Both the position numbers and the translations under genes were made by a program. Below, piece after piece: positions 8,290-14,947 of a DNA stretch of 17,691 nt. This stretch comes from Acidobacteriota bacterium (GTDB lineage Bacteria > Acidobacteriota > Terriglobia > Acidiferrales > UBA7541): contig PMOV01000044.1 in the NCBI GenBank assembly GCA_003161195.1, forward strand, positions 1 through 17,691, read 5' to 3'. Every line of letters begins with the position of its first letter. Positions within the stretch are counted from its first letter, which is position 1. The notes below the pieces were generated by a model. The model had not been told where the DNA came from. It searched no databases and was given only the letters and a program-made list of their open reading frames with translations.

Positions 8290-9336
8290 TCAGTCCAGAA
8301 CGACGACGCGCGTCAAATTCTTCGGCTGATCGGGGTTGAGGCCTTTCTTGATTCCCGCGAAAAGACCCAATAGTTGTCCCGGCACCACGAACGGCGCCAG
8401 CCCTGCGAGTTCCGAGCCACCGTGCAATTCGAGCGTAAGATTCGCGGATGCGCGTATCGCCGCAGTGGCTCGGTTGCAGACCGCGATGGTGGTGCCGCCA
8501 AGTTCTTTCATCTCCGCGAGCACTTCGGCTTCGGCCTGTTGGCCGCTATCGCTCAGGAAAAACATGAGGCACGTCGCGGGACTGACAATGGCCTTCGGTC
8601 CATGCCGGAATTCCAAGGTGTGGAAGAATTGGCTGTACGAACAGGACATCTCCATCACCTTGAGCGCGGCCTCTCGCGCAATTCCATGAAACGCACCTTG
8701 GCCAAGGAAAACAAAATCCTCGAAGGAGTGCTGGACCACGAACGTTTCGATCTTTTCCGCCAAGCCGGCGATTTTCGGAGCGAAGCGCCCGGCCATGTCG
8801 CGCAACTCTGCTATGAATGGCTCCTTGCCCGCGTGTCGCGCCGCCAGGAATTGCAGGCTGAGCAACATGCTGGTGAAGGACTGGGTCATGACGGTGCTTT
8901 TTTCGTCGCACGCCTTTAGCGCGATCGTTTGAGCGCAAATTCCTGCCAGTTCTGAATTCGCCTCGCAGGTGATCCCGATCGTGGGGATGTGCAATTCTCG
9001 CTGCAGAATTCCGGCGGCGCGCAGCGTTTCCGAAGTCTTGCCGGAGCGCGAAATGGCCACGGCCTGCACGTCCCTTCCCTCGCTCCGGAGCAACTGCGGA
9101 AACAGCAGCACCTCCGAAGAAGGCAAGGCCCGCGCGGGCCGCCCCGTCAGCATCGTCCAACTGGTGGCCGCCGCTTCCGCCAGGTAGTAGCTCGTGCCGC
9201 AGCCGACAAAAATCCAGTTCGTGCGACGGGTGATGCTTTCCAGAATCTCTTTCACCACCGCGCTCTGCTGCAATTCGCTCAGCACGCTTTTCCAGACGTC
9301 ACCCTGCGACCGTATTTCATTCCAGGTGTGAGACAT
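8290..9336 (-). CDS. AgaS/GlmS-type double SIS-domain sugar isomerase/deaminase
   Basis: This 348-residue protein has two sugar-isomerase (SIS) domains and no glutaminase domain. SIS1 carries FVGCGTSYYLAE (43-54), a sugar-binding loop SRSGKTSET (97-105) and CDEKSTVMTQS (143-153). SIS2 begins near 207 and carries EFRHGPKAIV (242-251), close to the AgaS pattern. The C-terminus GLNPDQPKNLTRVV is the tail seen in GlmS and AgaS relatives. AgaS proteins convert galactosamine-6-phosphate to tagatose-6-phosphate and ammonia. With a tagatose-phosphate-type kinase and aldolase in the same operon that reaction fits, but a FrlB-like deglycase or other amino-sugar isomerase remains possible. The start at 9336 is preceded by AAAGGAA at 9341-9347; the open frame continues upstream without a coding look. 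The DeoR stop is 56 nt upstream. Confidence 0.88.
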   Translation of the reverse strand: MSHTWNEIRSQGDVWKSVLSELQQSAVVKEILESITRRTNWIFVGCGTSYYLAEAAATSWTMLTGRPARALPSSEVLLFPQLLRSEGRDVQAVAISRSGKTSETLRAAGILQRELHIPTIGITCEANSELAGICAQTIALKACDEKSTVMTQSFTSMLLSLQFLAARHAGKEPFIAELRDMAGRFAPKIAGLAEKIETFVVQHSFEDFVFLGQGAFHGIAREAALKVMEMSCSYSQFFHTLEFRHGPKAIVSPATCLMFFLSDSGQQAEAEVLAEMKELGGTTIAVCNRATAAIRASANLTLELHGGSELAGLAPFVVPGQLLGLFAGIKKGLNPDQPKNLTRVVVLD

Positions 9337-9392
9337 TTGCTTCCTTTCGCTCTTCGGCCTGTGCGCCTTGTGCGGCAATGCTTTGCGCGCTT

Positions 9393-10154
9393 CTAGACCA
9401 GCTTGACGTCCACGCCGGCTTCTCGCAGCACTCGCAAGTCGCTCTTGGGAACGTTCTTGTCGGTGATAATTTCGTGAATTTTGGTGGTTGGCAGAATGAG
9501 CGACAAGCTGCGCCGCCCAAACTTGCTCGAATCGCACACCAGCACGGTTCGCCGCGCGGCCTCCGCCATGGCGCGATTCACGCGCGCTTCCAACAAATTC
9601 GGTGTGGTCAACCCGTAGCGCACATCGAACCCGTCGACGCCCAGAAACAATAGATCCGCGCTCAGTTTCTGCAGCGATTCCTCCGCCAACGGCCCCACCA
9701 GGGAAAACGAATTCGCGCGCAGGACTCCGCCGGTCAGGATCACCTGCACCGCGGTATCCGCGAGTTCCGTGGCGATGTTTGTGGCATTGGTGATGATCGT
9801 CAAGCTCTCAAATTTCCGGCAGGCTCGGGCGATCGCCGTGGTGGTGGTGCCGGAATCGAGGATGATCACCTGCCCTTGGCGAATCATCTGTACCGCAGCC
9901 GCGGCAATGCGCATCTTTTCCTGGCGGTGCAGCCGTTCTTTTTCTCCAAGCGAGCGGTCCTTTAGCGCGCCGGTCTTCATGGGCAGCGCGCCGCCATGAG
10001 TCCTTTCGAGTTGGCCATCGTGGTGCAGGACTTCCAGATCTTTGCGAATGGTTATGAGCGAGGTGCGAAAATGTTTCGCCAGATCCGTCACCAGAACGCG
10101 TCCGTCCGTCTGGAGCATGTCCAGAATGGCGCGTCGCCGTTCCTCACTTAGCAT
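9393..10154 (-). CDS. DeoR-family transcriptional repressor
   Basis: This 253-residue regulator probably represses the operon it sits in and is relieved by a sugar phosphate. The N-terminal winged helix-turn-helix (about 4-57) reads RRRAILDMLQTDGRV, VTDLAKHF, SLITIRKDLEVL and the hallmark RTHGGA at 51-56. The C-terminal sensor domain (about 75-240) has LDSGTTTTAIAR (99-110), ILTGGVLR (139-146) and LFLGVDGFD (169-177), typical of the sugar-phosphate-isomerase-like effector fold. I chose the ATG at 10154: GAGAGG (10164-10169) lies 9 nt upstream, whereas it directly abuts the in-frame ATG at 10163. From 10154 the gene overlaps the kinase end by 11 nt. AgaR, LacR and GatR belong to this family, and the gene content makes an AgaR/LacR-like role likely. 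Confidence 0.92.
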   Translation of the reverse strand: MLSEERRRAILDMLQTDGRVLVTDLAKHFRTSLITIRKDLEVLHHDGQLERTHGGALPMKTGALKDRSLGEKERLHRQEKMRIAAAAVQMIRQGQVIILDSGTTTTAIARACRKFESLTIITNATNIATELADTAVQVILTGGVLRANSFSLVGPLAEESLQKLSADLLFLGVDGFDVRYGLTTPNLLEARVNRAMAEAARRTVLVCDSSKFGRRSLSLILPTTKIHEIITDKNVPKSDLRVLREAGVDVKLV

Positions 10155-11118
10155 GTCGGACATCCTCTCGCTCGGCTACCAGCGTGTCCACGCGGACCAA
10201 GTCCTTCATCCTGGCGATGTCCGCGGCACGCGCGCGCCCAGGCGCGACCGCCAGGCAATTGGCAACGCCGCAAGCGGAGGCCAAGCGCAAAGCCTCGACC
10301 GGCGAGAGCGCGTGCGCTGCGGCGTAGGCGAAACCCGCAACGGTTGCGTCTCCGCTGCCGACGCACGAGCGCGATACTTGCTTTGGAACTCGCGCAATGA
10401 GCGTTTGCTCGTCACGTTCGGAGCGCCAGACGATGCCCGCGGCGCCCAAACTGATCGCCGCGGCTTTGGCGCCCAGCTGCATCACTCGCTGCAGGACTTC
10501 TTCCGCGCAAGCCGTGTCATGAATCGTGCTCCCGCTTAATGATTCCGCCTCGTGCTGGTTGGGCTTCACGAAGTCCGGCCCTGCCGCCAGTCCCAATTTC
10601 AACGCTTCCCCGCTGGCATCCAGGAGTACGCGGCCGCGCTGCGCGTGGGCCAGACGGATCAGCGTTGCGTAATAGTCGCTGGGCAACCCGGGCGGCAGAC
10701 TGCCGGAAAACACGACCGTTGCGGGTTCCGCGGATTTCGCCAAGATACGTTGAAACGTCGCCTGAAACCGCTGCAGCTCTTCCTCGGCAATCGCGGGTCC
10801 AGGCTCGAGAACCTCCGTCACCCGCGCATCGTCCTCGATGATCTCCAGATTTGTTCTGGTTTCGCCGGCGATGGCCACGGCTTCTACCTTGATCTGCAGT
10901 TCTCGGAGTCCTGCCACTAAAGCGGCACCCGCTGAGCCCCCGGCGAATCCGAGCCATAGCGGATCGGCGCCCAGCGTTTTGAGGACCATGGCTACGTGCG
11001 CTGCTTTGCCGCCCGGCGCGCCTTCGGCCTTCGCGGCACGATTCACTTTACCAAGCTGCAGAACGGCCAACGCCAGGCACTTGTCCACCGCAGGATTCAG
11101 GCTTACGCAGACAAACAT
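10144..11118 (-). CDS. LacC/FruK-type PfkB kinase, probable tagatose-6-phosphate kinase
   Basis: This is a 324-residue kinase of the 1-phosphofructokinase/tagatose-6-phosphate kinase branch of the PfkB family. Signs are the N-terminal VSLNPAVDK (5-13), the glycine-rich APGGKAAHVA (34-43; usually GGKGINVA), SGSLPPGLP (138-146), VKPNQHEAE (184-192) and the anion-hole motif VGSGDATVAGF (253-263) with D257 as base. LacC enzymes also use GSGD where most relatives have GAGD (from memory). The ATG at 11118 is preceded by GGAAAG and overlaps the aldolase end by 16 nt; a longer frame to 11229 is not needed. It should phosphorylate tagatose-6-phosphate to the bisphosphate, directly feeding the adjacent aldolase. 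Fructose-1-phosphate kinase is the main alternative. Confidence 0.86.
   Translation of the reverse strand: MFVCVSLNPAVDKCLALAVLQLGKVNRAAKAEGAPGGKAAHVAMVLKTLGADPLWLGFAGGSAGAALVAGLRELQIKVEAVAIAGETRTNLEIIEDDARVTEVLEPGPAIAEEELQRFQATFQRILAKSAEPATVVFSGSLPPGLPSDYYATLIRLAHAQRGRVLLDASGEALKLGLAAGPDFVKPNQHEAESLSGSTIHDTACAEEVLQRVMQLGAKAAAISLGAAGIVWRSERDEQTLIARVPKQVSRSCVGSGDATVAGFAYAAAHALSPVEALRLASACGVANCLAVAPGRARAADIARMKDLVRVDTLVAEREDVRHAK
10164..10169 (-). promoter_or_regulatory. Shine-Dalgarno GAGAGG deciding the DeoR start
   Basis: GAGAGG on the minus strand touches the ATG at 10163 with no spacing but is 9 nt from the ATG at 10154, so initiation at 10154 is favoured. The resulting protein starts MLSEERRR, the usual DeoR-family N-terminus. 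Confidence 0.6.
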
Positions 11119-12140
11119 TCTTGGCTTTCCGTCCGATGCGGTTCGGAGTTCAGCGCGAACCAGGGCCGCGCGCTGCTCAGGCATTTGTTCACGTTCTGTA
11201 TGTTGCGGACACCCTCGTCTGCGAGCCAATCCTCGAGCGCGTGTGCGCCTCTCTCGATCGACACGGACACCCCTTCCTTCCAGGTCGCCCGACCGCAGAG
11301 CACGCCGCTGAATTTCACCTCGGCTTCTGCGGCCAGCTGCAATGCGAATTGGAAGGCCTGATTGCTTACGCCCTGGGAAAGGTAAATGAAGGGCAGGTGC
11401 GTGGCCTCGGCGGCTCGTCGGTAAAGCTGCAAGGCTTCTCCCCGGCTATGTAAAACTTCGGATTTCGCAGACGGCGAACCCTGCACATACGCCACATTTA
11501 CCGGCACGCCCACCTTCAGCACGTCCACCTGGTACCGCGCATGGGAAAACTCGCGCATGCTTTCGATTACGATTTCTGGCTTGCCACGCGCGAAGTCCGC
11601 GCCTTTTTCATCCACCCCTTCCGCGTAACTCACCAGTTCCAGGAAAAAAGGAATGTCCGCGGCAGCGCATTCGGCGCCGACATTTTCCACGAAGGCGTGT
11701 TTCTGAGCGTTGATCGAGGTTTCGCTCGTGGTTGAGTAATATAGCAGCAGCTTGATGCCGTTAGCTCCTTGCTCCATTAACCGCGGCACCGACCAGTGAT
11801 CCAGCAGCCGTGGCAATCTGCCCGAAACCTTATCGTCGTAGCCGGTCTGCTCATAGGCTAGCAGCAGCCCGGCCGTCTTGGCGCGCTGGCTGGCGGCCGG
11901 CAAGCCATATTCAGGATCCAAAAGAATGGCGCTCGCATGCGGCGTCAGAATGCGGCTGACCGCTTCTTTGAAGTGGACAAGCACCTCGGCGGGAACGCGC
12001 GCCGCGTCCACGTGCATGACGGTGGCAAAGAGCGTGCGCAGCGCATGGCGCTGATCGATCGCCAGGGCGGCGATCACCCCGCGCGCGTCCGCGATCGCGT
12101 GCAGCCCCTTTTTCTTTCCCGCGCTGACGCCAGCAGCCAT
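11103..12140 (-). CDS. LacD-type class I tagatose-1,6-bisphosphate aldolase
   Basis: This is a 345-residue Schiff-base aldolase that should cleave tagatose-1,6-bisphosphate (LacD enzymes also accept related ketohexose bisphosphates) to dihydroxyacetone phosphate and glyceraldehyde-3-phosphate. Visible family segments are ALAIDQRHALR (25-35), LLDPEYG (73-79), a barrel lysine in NGIKLLLYY (127-135, K130), FFLELVSY (165-172) and DVLKVGVPVN (206-215), where K209 matches the Schiff-base lysine of LacD. The ending SGVLCGRATWKEGV (278-291) is also typical. The start at 12140 has AAAGGAA at 12146-12152. It is the first gene of the five-gene minus-strand operon and lies directly behind a promoter and repeat array. 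Lac-type kinase plus aldolase genes are classic in Gram-positive lactose operons; here they are joined to an AgaS-like gene and a DeoR repressor. Confidence 0.9.
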   Translation of the reverse strand: MAAGVSAGKKKGLHAIADARGVIAALAIDQRHALRTLFATVMHVDAARVPAEVLVHFKEAVSRILTPHASAILLDPEYGLPAASQRAKTAGLLLAYEQTGYDDKVSGRLPRLLDHWSVPRLMEQGANGIKLLLYYSTTSETSINAQKHAFVENVGAECAAADIPFFLELVSYAEGVDEKGADFARGKPEIVIESMREFSHARYQVDVLKVGVPVNVAYVQGSPSAKSEVLHSRGEALQLYRRAAEATHLPFIYLSQGVSNQAFQFALQLAAEAEVKFSGVLCGRATWKEGVSVSIERGAHALEDWLADEGVRNIQNVNKCLSSARPWFALNSEPHRTESQECLSA

Positions 12141-12148
12141 TTCTATTC

Positions 12149-12179
12149 CTTTCGAATTCTTTCTTTTACTTTCTTTTAC
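12149..12179 (-). promoter_or_regulatory. Three CTTTC direct repeats at 10-bp spacing: candidate DeoR operator
   Basis: CTTTC stands at 12149-12153, 12159-12163 and 12169-12173, one helical turn apart, and TTCTTTTAC repeats perfectly at 12161-12169 and 12171-12179. On the coding strand these read as GAAAG units. They cover the proposed -10, start site and ribosome-binding site of the aldolase gene, where a bound repressor would block transcription. The leftmost unit is also the Shine-Dalgarno, but the other two are too far upstream for that role. AgaR-type operators are built of similar TTTC units. Confidence 0.5.
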
Positions 12180-12191
12180 GGCTTATGTCAA
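12163..12191 (-). promoter_or_regulatory. Sigma-70 promoter of the aldolase operon
   Basis: Read on the minus strand, TTGACA (12191-12186) matches the -35 consensus perfectly. A 17-nt spacer leads to TAAAAG (12168-12163), a 4/6 match to the -10. Transcription would start near 12156, giving a leader of roughly 16 nt with the ribosome-binding site. The CTTTC repeat array overlaps the -10 and downstream part. Confidence 0.55.
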
Positions 12192-12418
12192 GTTCCGCGC
12201 GTGGCACGCGCTACCAGCGATCCACCACGGAAAGCATAGTCCATGGGCGCGCAAATTCGCGTGCCGGCGCGGCATGGCGGGCGGCGCGACAGCGATTCAC
12301 TGCGGCGAGGCGGCATTGCGCGGCGGACTGCGCGGCGCCATTGCATGGTTCGACCGGAGCCATAATTCTCAAGTTGAAAACAAATGAGTTACGGGAGTGG
12401 ATGTGTCTACGGTAGGGG

Positions 12419-12472
12419 AATTTGTATCGTTGTGAGGGGAAAGGGTTTACGCGGGGAGCAATTCGTATCGTT
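12419..12472 (+). repeat. Direct repeat pair AATTYGTATCGTT
   Basis: AATTTGTATCGTT at 12419-12431 recurs as AATTCGTATCGTT at 12460-12472 with one mismatch, 41 bp apart start to start (about four helical turns). The core TATCGTT appears again at 12669-12675 in the AT-rich island. This may be a protein-binding site pair in a promoter region; the function is unknown. Confidence 0.4.
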
Positions 12473-12637
12473 ATCATTCTAAAGGGGCGATTTGGCGGCA
12501 ACGGAATTTGGTCGTGCCGGGCGTTTGGAGGTGGGGAGAGCGGGCGGAATTGGGGCGAGGGAAAGGAGACCCGCAGTTGCTGGAAGGAGGACGCGAGGCT
12601 GAAGCTCATCAACATACGACACGGTAGCACGGGATTG

Positions 12638-12667
12638 TTGCATTGTAAAGATATTTTACCTATAGGT
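12638..12667 (+). promoter_or_regulatory. AT-rich promoter-like island with palindromes
   Basis: TTGCAT (12638-12643), a 17-nt spacer and TATAGG (12661-12666) resemble a sigma-70 promoter pointing to the hydrolase pair about 350 nt downstream. It overlaps the inverted repeat GTAAA-gatat-TTTAC (12645-12659) and the perfect palindrome ACCTATAGGT (12658-12667). CAACC-G-GGTTG follows at 12690-12700. This is a plausible regulated promoter, but the leader would be long. Confidence 0.35.
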
Positions 12668-12749
12668 ATATCGTTCGAATGGAATGAGACAACCGGGTTG
12701 AGACGCGCCGAGAACGGCTGGGCAGCGGGAAGAAGTCTCGTCGCTTCAA

Positions 12750-12826
12750 CGGTTTTCCCCCGGATTCCGTCCTTCGCCCCGTTTCCCGTCCTGCGGTTTC
12801 GCCGTCCCGGTTTCCCCGGTTTGCGG
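12750..12826 (+). repeat. Cluster of degenerate CGGTTTC-type repeats
   Basis: Five related units stand in 77 bp: CGGTTTTCCCCCGG (12750-12763), CCGTTTCCCGTCC (12779-12791), GCGGTTTCGCCGTCC (12793-12807), CCGGTTTCCCCGG (12807-12819) and CCGGTTTGCGG (12816-12826). Spacing is irregular, so it is not a clean tandem repeat. The role is unknown. Confidence 0.4.
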
Positions 12827-12900
12827 CGCAGGAGTCGCGTTAATTTGCGCTTGAGCGATCCCCTCTCGATCCGCGTGTTGGAGTTTTGGTTTTGGGTGTC

Positions 12901-12929
12901 AAAAAAAGCCAGTAGTCTTCTTCCTGGCT
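12901..12929 (-). terminator. Intrinsic terminator reading leftward, without a visible gene
   Basis: On the minus strand AGCCAG (12929-12924), an 11-nt loop and CTGGCT (12912-12907) form a 6-bp stem followed at once by a run of T (from the A-run at 12901-12907). That is the form of a Rho-independent terminator for leftward transcription. No leftward gene precedes it, so it would stop antisense transcripts from the hydrolase region, end an unrecognised small RNA, or insulate the aldolase promoter. Confidence 0.45.
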
Positions 12930-13004
12930 CAAGCATCCAAGCAGCGTTTGATTCGACCCGTTTGGCCTAGCACGTTGCAGAGCCAATGTCCGCGGGCAAA
13001 GCAT

Positions 13005-13011
13005 GAGGAGG
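13005..13011 (+). promoter_or_regulatory. Strong Shine-Dalgarno GAGGAGG for the first hydrolase
   Basis: GAGGAGG is 6 nt before the ATG at 13018 and overlaps an in-frame ATG at 13003, which therefore cannot be the real start. Confidence 0.8.
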
Positions 13012-13017
13012 AATTCC

Positions 13018-13964
<947 letters not shown>

Positions 13965-13968
<4 letters not shown>

Positions 13969-14684
13969 CGGGGTTTCCGCCAAACGCCGCAGTGGTGTTG
14001 GTACACGGCGCGTGGGCGGACGGCTCTTGCTGGAGCAACGTTGTTCTCCCGCTGCAGGGGCTGGGCCTGCAGGTGATCTGCGCCCCGATTCCACTTACGA
14101 CTTTAACTGACGATATTGCCGCTTTGCGACGCGCGCTCGAGCGAACCAGCGGATCAGTAGTACTGGCAGCACACGCCTATGGTGGAGCGGTGATTGGAGG
14201 CTTGCGCGAGGACCGGGTGAAGGCTCTCGTGTATATCGCGGCGCTCGCGCCGGATGAGGGCGAAACGGTGGCGCAGGTGTTCTATCGCGAGCCGCCGCAC
14301 GCGAATGCCCCCAAGCTGGCGCCGGATGCACATGGATTTATTTGGATGCCGGAGCAAGGGTTTCATAACGCCGTGGCCCACAAAGCCTCGCTCGAACAGA
14401 CCAGCGTTCTGGCAGCGACGCAACGGCCCATTGCCCTCGCATGCATTCAAGAGCCGGCCCCCACGCCAGCATGGAAAACTAAGCCGTCGTGGTATTTGCT
14501 CGCGGAAGAGGATCGCATGATTCACGCAAAGACGCAGCGGTTCATGGCGGAACGTATGGGCGCGAGCATCAGGGCAGAGCGCGTGGACCACACTCCGATG
14601 TTCACCGCGCCGGATCTGGTGATTGACCTGATCGCAGATGCGGCGCGCGAGACGCTCTCGCCAAGGCAAACCGTGCGGTCATGA
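13965..14684 (+). CDS. Alpha/beta-hydrolase-fold protein with alanine at the nucleophile position
   Basis: This 239-residue protein belongs to the small alpha/beta hydrolases related to salicylate-type esterases and hydroxynitrile lyases. It has VLVHGAWADGSCW (11-23), an elbow AAHAYGGAV (68-76), the acid candidate D183 in LAEEDRMI and H209 in VDHTPMF. Family members normally read GHSYGG at the elbow; here codon 71 is GCC (14175-14177), giving Ala instead of Ser. The frame is intact and the rest of the triad region is conserved, so it looks like a maintained protein rather than decay. Options are loss of hydrolysis with retention of binding or a cofactor-free role, or a non-hydrolytic reaction. 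Some relatives with HAYAG-type elbows exist, from memory. It shares ATGA with the upstream hydrolase (4-nt overlap). Confidence 0.85.
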
Positions 14685-14694
14685 ACCGTAACCG

Positions 14695-14714
14695 TCCTGA
14701 GGCTAGCCCGGGAC
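14695..14714. terminator. Weak hairpin between convergent genes
   Basis: GTCCTG at 14695-14700 can pair with CGGGAC at 14709-14714 (one T-G wobble), with GGC-TA-GCC inside the loop. It lies between the convergent hydrolase and small membrane protein genes. There is no T-run on either side, so it is a weak candidate for a bidirectional stop. Confidence 0.25.
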
Positions 14715-14717
14715 GCA

Positions 14718-14882
14718 TTATTTCGTTGGCGAAGCGGGCCTGATTGCGGCTGCTGCGGGAGTTTGAAACAGCTTCATGGAGCTAAGCAAGGTGTTATACA
14801 CGCCCCAGCCGAGCGGTAGGCCGACCAGAAGCCAGGCAAACAAAATTAGGGCCGGTGAGGATTTGCTGGAATTCTCAGACAT
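14718..14882 (-). CDS. Small single-helix protein, probable MFS transporter small subunit
   Basis: This 54-residue protein has one transmembrane helix at about residues 11-30 containing AWLLVGLPLGWGVYNTL. The polar N-terminus and short Ala/Pro-rich tail carry no other domain. The start at 14882 has AAGGAG at 14891-14896, 8 nt upstream; a longer open frame to 14972 overlaps the MFS gene end and lacks support. Short proteins with the pattern W-x-x-V-x-x-PL-WGVY-T are, as I recall, regularly found directly after OFA-type MFS genes, and this one starts 65 nt after such a gene. A role as an accessory subunit that stabilises or tunes the transporter is likely but not proven. Confidence 0.75.
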   Translation of the reverse strand: MSENSSKSSPALILFAWLLVGLPLGWGVYNTLLSSMKLFQTPAAAAIRPASPTK

Positions 14883-14890
14883 TTGCTGTG

Positions 14891-14896
14891 CTCCTT
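14891..14896 (-). promoter_or_regulatory. Shine-Dalgarno AAGGAG of the small membrane protein
   Basis: AAGGAG (minus strand) lies 8 nt before the ATG at 14882 in the 65-nt gap after the transporter gene. It is the main proof that the 54-residue frame is translated on its own. Confidence 0.65.
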
Positions 14897-14947
14897 GATT
14901 TGTCTCACGCGCGCGCGGCAGGTTTGTCCGCGTCCCCACTAGCAGGC

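Larger units (their letters stand above)
12192..13002. other. Long region without a convincing gene
   Basis: Divergent spacer between the aldolase operon and the hydrolase pair. Two overlapping antiparallel open frames (12211-12936 minus, 12422-12970 plus) are present, but neither shows a domain, a good ribosome-binding site or normal amino-acid composition. The strand content shifts: GC-rich at 12240-12350, purine-rich at about 12480-12600, AT-rich at 12635-12680, and pyrimidine-rich at 12750-12826. Individual signals are listed separately. Confidence 0.5.

Noticed and set aside
9341..9347. CTTTC-like site before the SIS gene as a further operator
   Set aside because: It is explained by the AAAGGAA Shine-Dalgarno and is not repeated at 10-bp spacing.
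10042..10539. 165-codon plus-strand frame across the regulator and kinase genes
   Set aside because: It is antisense to two well-supported genes and shows no family motif.
12211..12936. 241-codon minus-strand open frame
   Set aside because: Its start lies next to the leftward terminator hairpin, the product is Arg/Pro/Asn-rich low complexity with no domain, it has no ribosome-binding site, and it runs over promoter-like sites.
12422..12970. 182-codon plus-strand open frame with TTG start
   Set aside because: No ribosome-binding site, no recognisable domain, and it overlaps another open frame on the opposite strand; GC-rich sequence makes such frames common.
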